A DNA stretch of 40,749 nt from JBMOPD01 sp049323615 (GCA_049323615.1 JBMOPD010000058.1:1-40749), one strand, 5' to 3'; shown: positions 23,393 through 32,274, counted from the stretch's first letter. Notes: generated by a model not told the origin, from the letters alone. A program made the numbers and translations.

Positions 23393-23851
23393 CTAATACC
23401 ACATCGGCACTGCAGCCAGGGCACAGCCGACTTTCTGCACCCTGTGCCCGGTAGCGGCTATCTTCATTTTCTTCAGTTCCATGCCGCGGCTTTTGAAAGC
23501 CTCTTTCAACATTTTTTCTATCTCGTCTTGGGCCTCTTCCCTTGAACCCACGCAGGAATGCTCCATAATAACCCCGAAGTCGTTTTCTGAAAAACCGACA
23601 CCCACTGCGGCAGCAATTAACTGGCCCGGCTCCTCGCTGATGATATACCCGTATGCCGTGGGAACAAGGGATCCGGGCGGTATAACCAGATCGTTGCACA
23701 GTTCAGCCCCAGGAGGCAGGATACTACTGACCCGGATAAGGTTTATATTTCCTATCCGCCCCGCCAGCAGCGCGTTGTCAAAGGCCGTTAAAGGAGTTTG
23801 GCCCTCGGCTGAAGCAGCGGTGAGGAAAAATTTTTTTGGCGTAGGCAGCAT
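23393..23851 (-). CDS. pdaD: Pyruvoyl-dependent arginine decarboxylase
   Basis: A 152-residue proenzyme of the PvlArgDC family, decarboxylating arginine to agmatine. It is expected to cleave itself at the Ser-Ser in INLIRVSSILPPGAEL, giving a small beta and a larger alpha chain with an N-terminal pyruvoyl group. LVPTAYGYIISEEPGQLIAA and VGVGFSENDFGVIMEHSC with the conserved Glu are typical. The ATG at 23851 has GGAG eight bases upstream. With agmatinase and SpeE it makes a full arginine-to-spermidine route apart from SpeD. Confidence 0.95.
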   Translation of the reverse strand: MLPTPKKFFLTAASAEGQTPLTAFDNALLAGRIGNINLIRVSSILPPGAELCNDLVIPPGSLVPTAYGYIISEEPGQLIAAAVGVGFSENDFGVIMEHSCVGSREEAQDEIEKMLKEAFKSRGMELKKMKIAATGHRVQKVGCALAAVPMWY

Positions 23852-23984
23852 GTTAATCACTCCATTACTAAAAAACATACAGATATAATTATATACAGAA
23901 TTATAGGAAACACAACATTTTTTTACCTGCCCGGATTACAAATTGGCTTCATCCTGAATAGTTTTTTCCCCCGGGAGGAAATAT

Positions 23985-24509
23985 ATGAAAGTATCCAATT
24001 TCCTTAAAAGGGGGAGCACCATGTCCAAAACAGTAATCGGAACATTCAATAACCGCGATAGCGCGGACAGGGCCGTAAATGACCTGAGAAACAGGGGTTT
24101 TGAAAGGGATATCTCAGTTCTGGCCAAGGACGATAAAGGCGGGCGGGATGATATCAACAAATACAATACCCGGTTTACCGGGGGAGATCCCGTGACAGAC
24201 GGAGTCAGTGCAGGCGGTGCTATAGGCGGGCTGGTGGGCCTGGCGGCCGGTGTAGGCGCCCTGGCCATCCCGGGAATCGGCCCGCTGGTGGCGGCCGGCC
24301 CCATCGCCGGACTCCTTTCCGGAGCGGCCACCGGTGGAATTGCGGGCGGTCTTGCCGATTTCGGCATCCCCAAGGAAAGGGGCCGGTTTTTCGAGGATAA
24401 AGTAAAGCAGGGCAATATTCTTGTGGCGGTACGCTGTGATGATACCAGGGCCGAGGAGGCATCCCGCATTCTAAACCAGTATGGCGGAAGAGACGTGGAA
24501 ATACACTGA
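23985..24509 (+). CDS. YflT-type general stress protein (17M-like)
   Basis: A 174-residue protein. Residues 13-70 match the heat-induced stress protein YflT domain (SKTVIGTFNNRDSADRAVND, then LRNRGFERDISVLA). A long Gly/Ala-rich hydrophobic segment follows (about 78-130, GGAIGGLVGLAAGVGALAIP), and the C-terminus repeats the ferredoxin-like end (GNILVAVRCDDTRAEEASRI). Such proteins are often induced by SigB-type or general stress in Gram-positives. Two starts are possible: ATG 23985 with GGAGG six bases upstream, and ATG 24021 with AGGGGG six bases upstream, where similarity to relatives begins. Confidence 0.82.
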   Translation: MKVSNFLKRGSTMSKTVIGTFNNRDSADRAVNDLRNRGFERDISVLAKDDKGGRDDINKYNTRFTGGDPVTDGVSAGGAIGGLVGLAAGVGALAIPGIGPLVAAGPIAGLLSGAATGGIAGGLADFGIPKERGRFFEDKVKQGNILVAVRCDDTRAEEASRILNQYGGRDVEIH

Positions 24510-24532
24510 CCCGGTTTTAAAAATAAAGATTT

Positions 24533-24560
24533 AAGGAGTTGGCCCCGGCCAACTCCTTTT
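24533..24560. terminator. Bidirectional terminator
   Basis: AAGGAGTTGGCC pairs with GGCCAACTCCTT across a tiny loop, with TTTT following on the plus strand. It serves the convergent stress protein and endonuclease IV-like genes. Confidence 0.85.
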
Positions 24561-24570
24561 ATTCGAACCT

Positions 24571-25440
24571 CTAACCTCTATCCTCGAACTTCAAAAAGGC
24601 TTTCTCGTATATTGACTTGTAAACCAGGGCGTCTTCGGCCTGCAGGCCGTCGGACTCGCAGATCAGGGTAAATTCCGCCGCACGCTCCACCAGCAGTTCT
24701 GCCAGGTATGTAAAATCGGGCCCGAAGCCTTCATCCCTGGTGGTGCGGTGCCTTTTCTCCCCGGCTGCGGAAAATTCCACCGGGCTGAAATGAATATGCA
24801 GCCTTTTCAACTTACCCCAGCCCAGCGCCGCCTCAATCCTGTCCAGCACCCCGGCAAACATTTCCTTTGCCTGAAATTCCCCCATGCTGGCCGCATGCAG
24901 GTGACCGAAATCAACGGCCGGGATAATGTTGTCACCCACGCTGCACAGATCCAGTATCTCTTCCAGTGTTCCCAAAAGGCTCCTTTTACCCATGGTTTCC
25001 GGAGCCAGAAATATATCACCCATCCCCTCTTCCCCGGCCTGCTTTGCCACTTCCGCCAGCATCCTTCTGGCCCTGTCCATGGCGCCCCGGCGGTCATCCT
25101 TCCCCGAACCCGGATGAAAAACCACTACCCCGGCGCCCATCCAGCGGGCGGCCACCAGTGAATTAATCAGGTGCTTCCTGGTTTTTTCACGTGATTCCGG
25201 GTCGGCTGCGGCCAGATTTATGTAGTACGGCGCATGTATACTCAAATAAATACCGTTCTGGGCGGCCAGTTCCCCCAGTTTACGGGCTGTCTCCTCCCCG
25301 ATGTTGACTCCCCGGCTGCACTGGTACTCATAGGCGCTAAGCCCTTTCTCCCTCAGCCACCGGGGCATGTCCAGAGAGCTTTTGTACCCTTCCCGGTAAA
25401 AGGAATCCGGGTTTCCGGCCGGTCCAAATCTAGCACTCAA
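24571..25440 (-). CDS. Endonuclease IV-like TIM-barrel protein (AP endonuclease family 2)
   Basis: A 289-residue TIM-barrel protein. Metal-site motifs of endonuclease IV are recognisable in order: SIHAPYYINLAAADPES, VVVFHPGSG, LAPETMGKRS, VDFGHLHA, LHIHFS and ICESDG. It may act at abasic sites, but sugar-isomerase-like relatives share the fold, so 'deoxyribonuclease IV-like' is the safe name. The conserved region starts at RFGPAGNPDSFY, so a TTG at 25440 (GGGAAG upstream) fits better than the GTG at 25476. The last residues and stop (FEDRG) come from a short GAGGATAGAGGTTAGAGGTT microrepeat. Confidence 0.82.
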   Translation of the reverse strand: MSARFGPAGNPDSFYREGYKSSLDMPRWLREKGLSAYEYQCSRGVNIGEETARKLGELAAQNGIYLSIHAPYYINLAAADPESREKTRKHLINSLVAARWMGAGVVVFHPGSGKDDRRGAMDRARRMLAEVAKQAGEEGMGDIFLAPETMGKRSLLGTLEEILDLCSVGDNIIPAVDFGHLHAASMGEFQAKEMFAGVLDRIEAALGWGKLKRLHIHFSPVEFSAAGEKRHRTTRDEGFGPDFTYLAELLVERAAEFTLICESDGLQAEDALVYKSIYEKAFLKFEDRG

Positions 25441-25628
25441 ACAATCAACTTCCCTTCCCAAATTAATTAAATTCACTTCCGTATTTCGAATTCTTCTAAA
25501 ATATAATCCTTTACCACCGCCTTGTAAATAAGTTTAGCCCATTTTAAGAGACTTTTTTAACAGCAAGAAGGAAATAACATTTTTTTACTGTATTAACATA
25601 TTATGTTTGCTTCATGGGGGGTCTGGTT

Positions 25629-27188
25629 TTGCGGAAATTTCTTTTTATGCTTATTTCCCTTTTTATCTTATTAATTGCCATCAGGGAGGGCTTTAAAGTA
25701 CCGGTGTTGAGTGGCCTGGCCGGTAGGGATGAGCTGGTTATTTTGCAGGGCAGCCTGCCGGACAATCTTGATCCCGCGAGGAACTCATCCTTTGATAACG
25801 CCCTGCCTCTTTCCGGAATATATGAAGGGCTGGTTAAACTTAATCCCGAAACCTTGGCGCCCGAACCCTGCCTGGCTGAAAGCTGGGATGTCTCAGCGGA
25901 CGGAAAGCGCTGGACCTTTCACCTGAAGGCAGGCATAAAGTTCAGTGACGGGACGGCCTGCGACGCCGAGGCAATTAAATCGAGCATGTCCAGATCAATG
26001 GTTCTGAAAGAAAGCCAGCCGTACTCCGCCCTTGTTTTTAACCCCGTTGCATCAATAGAGTCTGAAGGAAGGCACACCATCTCATTTGCATTAAAATACC
26101 CTTTCGCTCCTTTTTTAAAGAACCTTGCCCTCCCCTTCGCGGCCCCGGTGGTAAGCCCCCGGGCACTCAGCAAATACGGGGATCAATTTTGGAAGCACCC
26201 GTCCGGAACCGGACCGTACATGCTGAGAAAATTCGGGGTAAACGAGATCGTGCTGCAGGCAAACCCGCTCTACCGGGAAGGATCCGTCTCTCCCGGCGCA
26301 ATAGTGTTCAGGGGGGTGCCGGATTCATCCGACCGGACCATGTATCTATTGAACGGGAAAGCCGACATAGTATTTTACCCGGGCCGGGAAAAACTGAACA
26401 TTATACAGGACCGCGGCATGAAAATCATGACCAGGCCCGGGGTTGACGTCAGTTACCTTGGCTTCTACACAGACAAGCCCCCCTTCAACAATAAGTTTTT
26501 GCGCAAGGCGGTGGCGTATTCCCTGGACAGGGAAAAGATAGTAGCCAAAGCACTGGGGGGAGACGGGGTGCCGGCAACAGGAATTGTTCCCCCGCCGGTT
26601 CTCTCCGGAAAAACAGTAAAAATGCCAAAATACAGCCAGGATCAGGTGCGCAGAATCCTGGCCAGGGAGGGTTATCCCGCCGGATTTGACGTAACCCTGA
26701 TAACATACCAGGACACCAGAAGATACTGCCCGCCGGGGGGAAGGGAGCTGGCGGAAGAGATTAAAAGGCAGCTGGAGCCCGCCGGCATAAGGGTAAGCAT
26801 CCAGTCCAGGCCCTGGGAAGAGCATAAGCAGGCCATCCGCGATAAAACAGGCCACTTTTTCCTTTACGGGTGGACCGGGGATAACGGCGATGCGGACAAT
26901 TTCCTATACACACTGCTGGCTTCAACCCAGGCCGGGCGGGGCCTTAACGCTTCCGGATACAGAAACAGCAGGCTTGACGTATTCCTGATTACCGCCCGCA
27001 GTGTAGCTGACCTTAAATCACGGGATTTACTTTACGAACAGGCCGAGAATATAGTATTGGACGAAGCTCCGGTAACGGCAATCAACCACGGTATAGTCAG
27101 AATAGCATACCACCCCGGCATCAGCGATATCCATTTGTCAGGCTTCGGGCTGATTGACCTGTTTGCCATTACAAAAATAAAAAAATAA
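25629..27188 (+). CDS. ABC transporter substrate-binding protein, family 5 (peptide/nickel type)
   Basis: A 519-residue periplasm-side binding protein of the SBP family 5 (OppA/DppA/NikA). An N-terminal hydrophobic segment (FLFMLISLFILLIAI) has no lipobox cysteine, so it is an uncleaved anchor or a signal peptide. Family motifs: LDPARNSSFDNALPLSGIYE, LAESWDVSADGKRWTFHLK, IKFSDGTACDAEAIKSSM, and KHPSGTGPYMLRKFG. The TTG at 25629 has GGGGGG seven bases upstream; an in-frame ATG lies at 25614. No permease or ATPase genes are adjacent, so this is an orphan binding protein. Ligand unknown. Confidence 0.88.
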   Translation: MRKFLFMLISLFILLIAIREGFKVPVLSGLAGRDELVILQGSLPDNLDPARNSSFDNALPLSGIYEGLVKLNPETLAPEPCLAESWDVSADGKRWTFHLKAGIKFSDGTACDAEAIKSSMSRSMVLKESQPYSALVFNPVASIESEGRHTISFALKYPFAPFLKNLALPFAAPVVSPRALSKYGDQFWKHPSGTGPYMLRKFGVNEIVLQANPLYREGSVSPGAIVFRGVPDSSDRTMYLLNGKADIVFYPGREKLNIIQDRGMKIMTRPGVDVSYLGFYTDKPPFNNKFLRKAVAYSLDREKIVAKALGGDGVPATGIVPPPVLSGKTVKMPKYSQDQVRRILAREGYPAGFDVTLITYQDTRRYCPPGGRELAEEIKRQLEPAGIRVSIQSRPWEEHKQAIRDKTGHFFLYGWTGDNGDADNFLYTLLASTQAGRGLNASGYRNSRLDVFLITARSVADLKSRDLLYEQAENIVLDEAPVTAINHGIVRIAYHPGISDIHLSGFGLIDLFAITKIKK

Positions 27189-27239
27189 CTGGCATATGTT
27201 TCCTGCCGCGGTACATTTTCCCTCCAAATTACCAGTATA

Positions 27240-27253
27240 AGCATTATAATGCT
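27240..27253 (+). promoter_or_regulatory. 14-bp palindrome with a TATAAT core
   Basis: AGCATTATAATGCT is perfectly self-complementary and contains a -10-like TATAAT. It lies 58 bases before the gene at 27311, so it may be an operator-promoter. No matching -35 is seen. Confidence 0.4.
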
Positions 27254-27310
27254 GCAAATACTAAATTTTGAAGCCGGAAGGCATAAAATTTTTCCAAGGA
27301 GGAAAAAAAA

Positions 27311-28330
27311 ATGGACCAAATGGTTCAGCTACAACAACAGATTCAAAGGCTGCAGCAGGAAGTAAACAGTATTAACCAGGTATGCAATCAGCTGCAGCAG
27401 TCGGAACAGGCCAACGCCCTGCAACTTCAGCAGATGACCCAAAAAGAATTTATGGCGGCCCAGGGTCTGAGGAGAATTCAGCAGGCGGCAAGCCAGCTCA
27501 GCCAGGAAATCAATCAGATTTCAAACATCACCCAGCAGATTGCAAGCCAGGTGGCTCCCTTCCAGAGGCCTTTCCAGGGTGTGGGCACTGGTCTCGGGAC
27601 TTACAGCACCTATACAGGGCTCACCGGCCAGACTACGGGATGGCAGCCCCAGGCCGGATACGGCACAAACTGGAGCACAATAGGCACCGGCGCGTTAGGC
27701 GGTGGACAGTATGGGACCTTTGGCGGACAGTACGGGACCTTCGGGCAGGGAACCTCCCAGTATGGATTTAACCAGGGACAAAACCTCGGTAATATTGGTC
27801 CGGTACCCGGCATCAACCTGAGCACCTTTACTTCCCAGCTGCACCCGTACAGCCAGGGGTACATCCCCGGTCAATTCGGCACCGGCAACCAGTTCGGCTA
27901 CTCCAGCCAGGCCTTCTCCGGGGCCGGAGCAAACCAGTTTGGCGCCGGTGCTCAGGGAGTATCCGGGATGGGCGGCGGCCAGTTGCAGCCGGGAACCGGC
28001 GGTACCCAGGGGCAGATGGCAACATTCGGCGGCGCCCAGCCCTTCGGCAGCAGCCAGGGATTGGCGGGATTTACCGGCAACCGGGGGATTCCCGCCACAC
28101 AACTGCTGGACGTGATCGCCCCGGTTATGCAAAACACCGGCCTGGGGATGGCCGGGTCAGCCGGGTCACAGGGATATAACCAGACTGCCTCCTTTGGCCA
28201 GGGTAATCTGGGGCTGACCGGAATACAGGGGTCTAATCCGGGTGCCTCCTTCGGCCAGGGCAACCTGGGGACAGGAACCGGGATAGCCAGCTACTCTCCT
28301 TACCAGGCGAACCAGTTCGGATTCAGATAA
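27311..28330 (+). CDS. Gln/Gly-rich low-complexity protein
   Basis: A 339-residue protein of unknown function. Residues 1-90 are Gln-rich heptad-like helix (MDQMVQLQQQIQRLQQEVNS), probably a coiled coil. From about 95 on it is Gly, Gln, Ser, Thr, Phe and Tyr-rich with internal repeats (QYGTFGGQYGTFGQG; twice ASFGQGNLG). There is no signal peptide and no Cys-rich motif except one Cys. The composition is prion-like, and also like some spore-coat or exosporium proteins. A strong AAGGAGG and a solid terminator at 28332-28360 support a real, well-expressed single gene. Confidence 0.75.
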   Translation: MDQMVQLQQQIQRLQQEVNSINQVCNQLQQSEQANALQLQQMTQKEFMAAQGLRRIQQAASQLSQEINQISNITQQIASQVAPFQRPFQGVGTGLGTYSTYTGLTGQTTGWQPQAGYGTNWSTIGTGALGGGQYGTFGGQYGTFGQGTSQYGFNQGQNLGNIGPVPGINLSTFTSQLHPYSQGYIPGQFGTGNQFGYSSQAFSGAGANQFGAGAQGVSGMGGGQLQPGTGGTQGQMATFGGAQPFGSSQGLAGFTGNRGIPATQLLDVIAPVMQNTGLGMAGSAGSQGYNQTASFGQGNLGLTGIQGSNPGASFGQGNLGTGTGIASYSPYQANQFGFR

Positions 28331-28331
28331 T

Positions 28332-28360
28332 AAAAAGAGGCCGGAGACCGGCCTCTTTTT
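28332..28360 (+). terminator. Rho-independent terminator
   Basis: AAAAAGAGGCCGG pairs perfectly with CCGGCCTCTTTTT across a three-base loop. It ends the Gln/Gly-rich protein gene. Confidence 0.9.
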
Positions 28361-28446
28361 ATTTCCTAAACCCCCATGCCCCTGCAAAACACAATCTATG
28401 GATGAAAATCTATTTTCCCATCAAAAAATATGACATTATTTACCCC

Positions 28447-28475
28447 TTAACAAAATATCCCTTAATTACTATAAT
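28447..28475 (+). promoter_or_regulatory. Sigma-A-type promoter
   Basis: TTAACA (28447-28452), a 17-base spacer, then TATAAT (28470-28475). It is the cleanest housekeeping promoter in the window and points at the small gene at 28521. Confidence 0.7.
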
Positions 28476-28520
28476 TATACTGCGGCTCAATCAAATCCTG
28501 AACTCTCAGGGGGGTAAAGC

Positions 28521-28763
28521 ATGGCCAAATCCATTAAAGAAGGCTTATCGTACAACCAGAGGGACATAGTGGAATTGCTGGTGGAATTTTCTGCATTCAA
28601 GGACAGGGTTGAAAAAAGATTCAGGGATGTAGCCAGGGAGCTTGAGGGAAAACCAAACGAACATGAACTGTGGGTGAACCTGTACCTTATTTCCACTGAC
28701 TACTCCGAGGAAATCGCCAATAAGAAAATAAAGCATGAAAGCGTAGTTCAAAAGGTATCGTAA
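28521..28763 (+). CDS. Conserved-looking small protein of unknown function
   Basis: An 80-residue, largely helical, charged protein (ELLVEFSAFKDRVEKRFRDV; ARELEGKPNEHELWVNLYLI). It has no membrane helix, signal or cysteine motif. It has a strong promoter at 28447-28475, an SD GGGGGG upstream of ATG and a terminator at 28781-28804, so it is a complete monocistronic unit. I do not recognise the family. Confidence 0.7.
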   Translation: MAKSIKEGLSYNQRDIVELLVEFSAFKDRVEKRFRDVARELEGKPNEHELWVNLYLISTDYSEEIANKKIKHESVVQKVS

Positions 28764-28780
28764 ACTAAATTCACTTAACA

Positions 28781-28810
28781 AACCGGGCCCCGACAGGCCC
28801 GGTTTTCTTT
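28781..28810 (+). terminator. Rho-independent terminator
   Basis: AACCGGGCC (28781-28789) pairs with GGCCCGGTT (28796-28804), followed by TTCTTT. A second small hairpin (CCCGC / GCGGG) lies just after, at about 28823-28838. Confidence 0.85.
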
Positions 28811-28924
28811 AAAAAGAAAATTCCCGCGTCAAAGCGGGTAAAACAAACTGAGACTATGTCCAGTAATATTTTATTCACCTTAACAAAAAAACCTCTTTTT
28901 TGTCACTTAAATTTTTTTATTTTT

Positions 28925-28953
28925 TTGACAGTATGTTAAGCTTGACATACTCC
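28925..28953 (+). promoter_or_regulatory. Possible lgt promoter with an inverted repeat
   Basis: A perfect -35 TTGACA (28925-28930) is followed 17 bases later by a weak TACTCC. An inverted repeat AGTATGT / ACATACT (28930-28936 and 28945-28951) overlaps it and could bind a regulator. Confidence 0.35.
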
Positions 28954-29017
28954 CCCCGGATTGGAAATAATAGATGACGTAGTGACAACTTTGGAGAGAT
29001 GCCGGGAGGTGTTCGTG

Positions 29018-29794
29018 GTGATTGATCCAATTGCCTTCACGGTGGGGCCATTAGAGATTAGATGGTACGGAGTTATAATGGCAACCGCCTTCGCCGCCGG
29101 AACTTTTTTGGCATACCACCGGGCGGCCAGGGAGAAGGTCGATCCCGGACATATTATAAATATTATCACCGTCATTATACCGGCGGCCATAATAGGGGCA
29201 AGGCTGTACTATGTCGCCTTCCAGTGGCCGGCATACAGGGACGCTCCCCTGGAAGCGCTGGCCATTTGGCATGGGGGTCTGGCTATTCACGGCGGGATTA
29301 TCGGCGGTGTGCTGGCCGGTCTGTGGTATGTAAGGAAGCACCGTCTTCCGGCCTGGAATATCGCAGACATCCTGGCTCCCAGCCTTATTCTGGGCCAGGC
29401 CATCGGCAGGTGGGGCAACTTTGTCAACCAGGAAGCCCACGGCGGGCCTGTCTCGGAAAAATTTATGGACGCCTTCCCGGCCTTCATCCAGAAGCAGATG
29501 TATATAAACGGGCAGTACTACCATCCCACATTTCTTTACGAGTCGGTTTGGGATTTCGGCGTGTTCCTGTTCCTGGTCTACTACTGGTCCAGGCGAAAAA
29601 TTCCGGGAGAGGTGTCGCTTTTATACCTTATCCTGTACTCGGCCGGCCGCTTTGTTATAGAAGGACTGCGGACCGACAGCCTGATGCTGGGCCCCTTCAG
29701 GGTGGCCCAACTGGTCAGCCTTTTGCTGATATTGGCCGGAGTACTGATCTTTTACCTGAGAAGAAAAAAAGCGGGATTGGGGATTGGGGATTAG
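29018..29794 (+). CDS. lgt: Prolipoprotein diacylglyceryl transferase
   Basis: A 258-residue membrane enzyme that attaches diacylglycerol to the lipobox cysteine of prelipoproteins. Seven hydrophobic segments are visible. Signature motifs: IRWYGVIMA near the N-terminus, HGGLAIHGGIIGG, GQAIGRWGNFVNQEAHGG (Lgt signature) and RFVIEGLRTDSLMLG. GTG 29018 follows GGGAGG by eight bases; GTG 29015 is equally possible and an ATG at 28961 is unlikely. The last residues (AGLGIGD) and stop codon are encoded by a GGGATTGGGGATT repeat, so the C-terminus has been extended or replaced by repeat sequence. Confidence 0.96.
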   Translation: MIDPIAFTVGPLEIRWYGVIMATAFAAGTFLAYHRAAREKVDPGHIINIITVIIPAAIIGARLYYVAFQWPAYRDAPLEALAIWHGGLAIHGGIIGGVLAGLWYVRKHRLPAWNIADILAPSLILGQAIGRWGNFVNQEAHGGPVSEKFMDAFPAFIQKQMYINGQYYHPTFLYESVWDFGVFLFLVYYWSRRKIPGEVSLLYLILYSAGRFVIEGLRTDSLMLGPFRVAQLVSLLLILAGVLIFYLRRKKAGLGIGD

Positions 29795-29806
29795 GGATTG
29801 GGGATT
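29773..29806. repeat. GGGATTGGGGATT microrepeat at the end of lgt
   Basis: About four tandem 7-8 base units (GGGATTGGGGATTGGGGATT and on). It supplies the last codons and the TAG stop of lgt. Confidence 0.65.
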
Positions 29807-29828
29807 GCGCTGAGGCGCATTTTTTTTG
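29806..29828 (+). terminator. Rho-independent terminator of lgt
   Basis: TGCGC-tgag-GCGCA is followed by eight T, directly after the microrepeat. Confidence 0.8.
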
Positions 29829-29987
29829 TCCATGTAAGCAGTGGAAAACCGCCCAGTACTTGCCCTGATCACCTTTTTATGGTAAGCTCAGTAATGATAT
29901 TAATTTGTCGGATTTTTGCAGGTGTCTGGTAGATTCCCTGTTTAACAGTTAAATCTATCAGTTAACTCCACTTGCCGGGAGAAAAAT

Positions 29988-32198
29988 ATGAAAGTCCGGA
30001 AAAAAAGCGTCAGACCACCCAAAACAAGTGTAAACAGCAATATTAAGTACGAAATCCTGGGGATAGCCATCATCACCCTGGCCACACTGGGAGTAGCCAG
30101 CCTGTTTACCACGGCCCTGGGCCCGGTGGGCTCCCTCCTGGTCAGGGGCATGGAAATAATCGCGGGCGAAAACAAGTATCTTGCCATTATATCCATTGCC
30201 CTGATTGGTTTCAAGCTGATTTTGGAAAAGACCAGGTTCAGAATCACGCCACGGGCCATAGGGTTCGCCATACTGGTTGTCGTTCTTCTGACCTTTGCCC
30301 ACCTGGATGTGCCCCGGGATCGCCTGTTCATTTACGGGTTTGAAGGCCGGGGAGGGGGAATCACCGGCGCCGCCGTCGCTTATGTGGTTAGAGGGTGTTT
30401 CGGCACCGTGGGGACCTATATTGTCCTAACCTCCCTCCTGCTGGTTTCAGTTCTTTTGATAACCGGTTACACACTGGCGCAGCTGGGGCTGCTGGCCGCC
30501 CTGAGGGCAAAAAAGGCCGGCAGCAAAATTTGGAACTGGGTGTTTAATTTCCTCTTTGAAGAGGTGGAGGCCAGGGATTATCAAGAGGACAGGCCGACAC
30601 TGAGGATTGACGGGAGACCCCCGGATTTGCAGGCGGAAACTCCCGCATTCAAAGGGAAGGCCCTTGCTCCGGAAGACGGCCACAGATTTAAAAAGAAAAG
30701 CGGCAGGGACCAGGTGGAAGTACCGGACATACCTGCCCTGCCCCTGGCCGACGGGCGCATCTACCACCTGCCCCCGGCCACCCTGCTCAAAATTCCGGAA
30801 AAAACAAAGAACGAGGTTTCCGATAGGGAAGTGGCCGAGCGCACCCGTACACTGGAAGCCACCCTGGAAAGTTTCGGCATCATGTCAAAAGTGTCCGGAG
30901 TGTCAGTGGGGCCGGCCATCACCAGGTACGAGATCCAGCCCCCACCGGGGATCAAGGTAAGCCGCATCGTCGGCCTGGCGGACGACATCGCGCTTAATCT
31001 GGCAGCCCCGGGAGTGCGTATTGAAGCGCCTATCCCGGGAAAGGCGGCCGTCGGCATCGAGGTCCCCAATAAGGAGATCTCCCCGGTGGCGCTCAGGGAG
31101 CTTATTGAATGCAGGGAATTTACAAGTTCTTCGTCAAAGCTTTCCGTGGCCCTGGGCAAAGATATAGCCGGCGCTCCCGTGGTGGCCGACCTCGGCAGGA
31201 TGCCTCACCTCCTGGTGGCCGGGGCCACCGGGGCGGGTAAAAGCGTGTGTATTAACACACTGATAGCCAGTATTCTTTTCAAGGCGACCCCCGACGAGGT
31301 AAAACTCCTCATGGTCGACCCCAAAATGGTGGAACTGATCACGTATAACGGCATACCCCACTTAATTTCTCCCGTAGTGACCGATGCCAAGAAGGCAGCC
31401 GGAACCCTGCGCTGGGCAGTGAAGGAAATGGAACGCCGTTATGAGTTGTTTGCCTCGGCGGCGGTAAGGGATATCGGGAGATACAACAAGGCCTGCGGAA
31501 CCGGCCTTGAGGAACAGGGCCAGCCCCTTCCCTACATTGTCATTATTATCGATGAACTGGCGGACCTGATGATGGTGGCCCCCGCAGACGTGGAGGATTC
31601 CATCTGCCGCCTGGCCCAGATGGCCAGGGCTGCGGGAATTCACCTGGTGATCGCCACCCAGCGGCCCTCGGTGGATGTTATTACCGGCCTGATCAAAGCC
31701 AACATACCGTCCCGGATCTCCTTCGCAGTCTCTTCCCTGGTGGATTCCCGTACAATCCTCGACATGGGAGGGGCGGAAAAGCTGCTGGGAAGAGGGGACA
31801 TGCTGTTTTTCCCGGTAGGGGCGGCAAAGCCGGTGCGGGTCCAGGGGGCATACCTTTCAGACCGGGAAGTTGAAGGCCTGGTTACGTACTTAAAAGAACA
31901 GGCCCAGCCCGTCTATGACGAAAAGGTTCTTACCACTCCGGCGGTGGAAGACAGCAGCGGAAATCCCGACGAAGACTATGATGAACTGCTGCCCCAGGCC
32001 GTAAAAATATTTATCGAGAGCGGTTCGGCCTCCATTTCCCTGCTGCAGCGCAGGCTGCACATCGGTTATGCCAGGGCCGCCAGGCTGGTGGATATAATGG
32101 AGCGGCGCGGCATAGTAGGCGGTTTTGAAGGCAGCAAGCCGCGCAGTATAAAGATGACTCTTGAACAGTTTCAGCAGACTTTCGGGGAACAGATGTAG
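29988..32198 (+). CDS. spoIIIE: DNA translocase FtsK/SpoIIIE
   Basis: A 736-residue DNA pump that moves chromosome ends across the division or sporulation septum. The N-terminal 165 residues contain four hydrophobic helices. The linker is short (about 170-255). The motor has GATGAGKSVCINTLIAS (Walker A) and YIVIIIDELADLMMV (Walker B), with LVIATQRPSVDVITGLIKAN, and DMGGAEKLLGRGDMLF. The C-terminal gamma domain (LLPQAVKIFIESGSASISLL; RRLHIGYARAARLVDIMERR) reads KOPS/SRS sites. The size fits the SpoIIIE-like form of Firmicutes. Start ATG with GGAG six bases upstream. Confidence 0.96.
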   Translation: MKVRKKSVRPPKTSVNSNIKYEILGIAIITLATLGVASLFTTALGPVGSLLVRGMEIIAGENKYLAIISIALIGFKLILEKTRFRITPRAIGFAILVVVLLTFAHLDVPRDRLFIYGFEGRGGGITGAAVAYVVRGCFGTVGTYIVLTSLLLVSVLLITGYTLAQLGLLAALRAKKAGSKIWNWVFNFLFEEVEARDYQEDRPTLRIDGRPPDLQAETPAFKGKALAPEDGHRFKKKSGRDQVEVPDIPALPLADGRIYHLPPATLLKIPEKTKNEVSDREVAERTRTLEATLESFGIMSKVSGVSVGPAITRYEIQPPPGIKVSRIVGLADDIALNLAAPGVRIEAPIPGKAAVGIEVPNKEISPVALRELIECREFTSSSSKLSVALGKDIAGAPVVADLGRMPHLLVAGATGAGKSVCINTLIASILFKATPDEVKLLMVDPKMVELITYNGIPHLISPVVTDAKKAAGTLRWAVKEMERRYELFASAAVRDIGRYNKACGTGLEEQGQPLPYIVIIIDELADLMMVAPADVEDSICRLAQMARAAGIHLVIATQRPSVDVITGLIKANIPSRISFAVSSLVDSRTILDMGGAEKLLGRGDMLFFPVGAAKPVRVQGAYLSDREVEGLVTYLKEQAQPVYDEKVLTTPAVEDSSGNPDEDYDELLPQAVKIFIESGSASISLLQRRLHIGYARAARLVDIMERRGIVGGFEGSKPRSIKMTLEQFQQTFGEQM

Positions 32199-32274
32199 CC
32201 TCTTTTTGCCCCCTTCCCTAACTAACGAAAATATGCAATAATATGTATATAAAGGTGGTATTAGAGGAGGCTGT

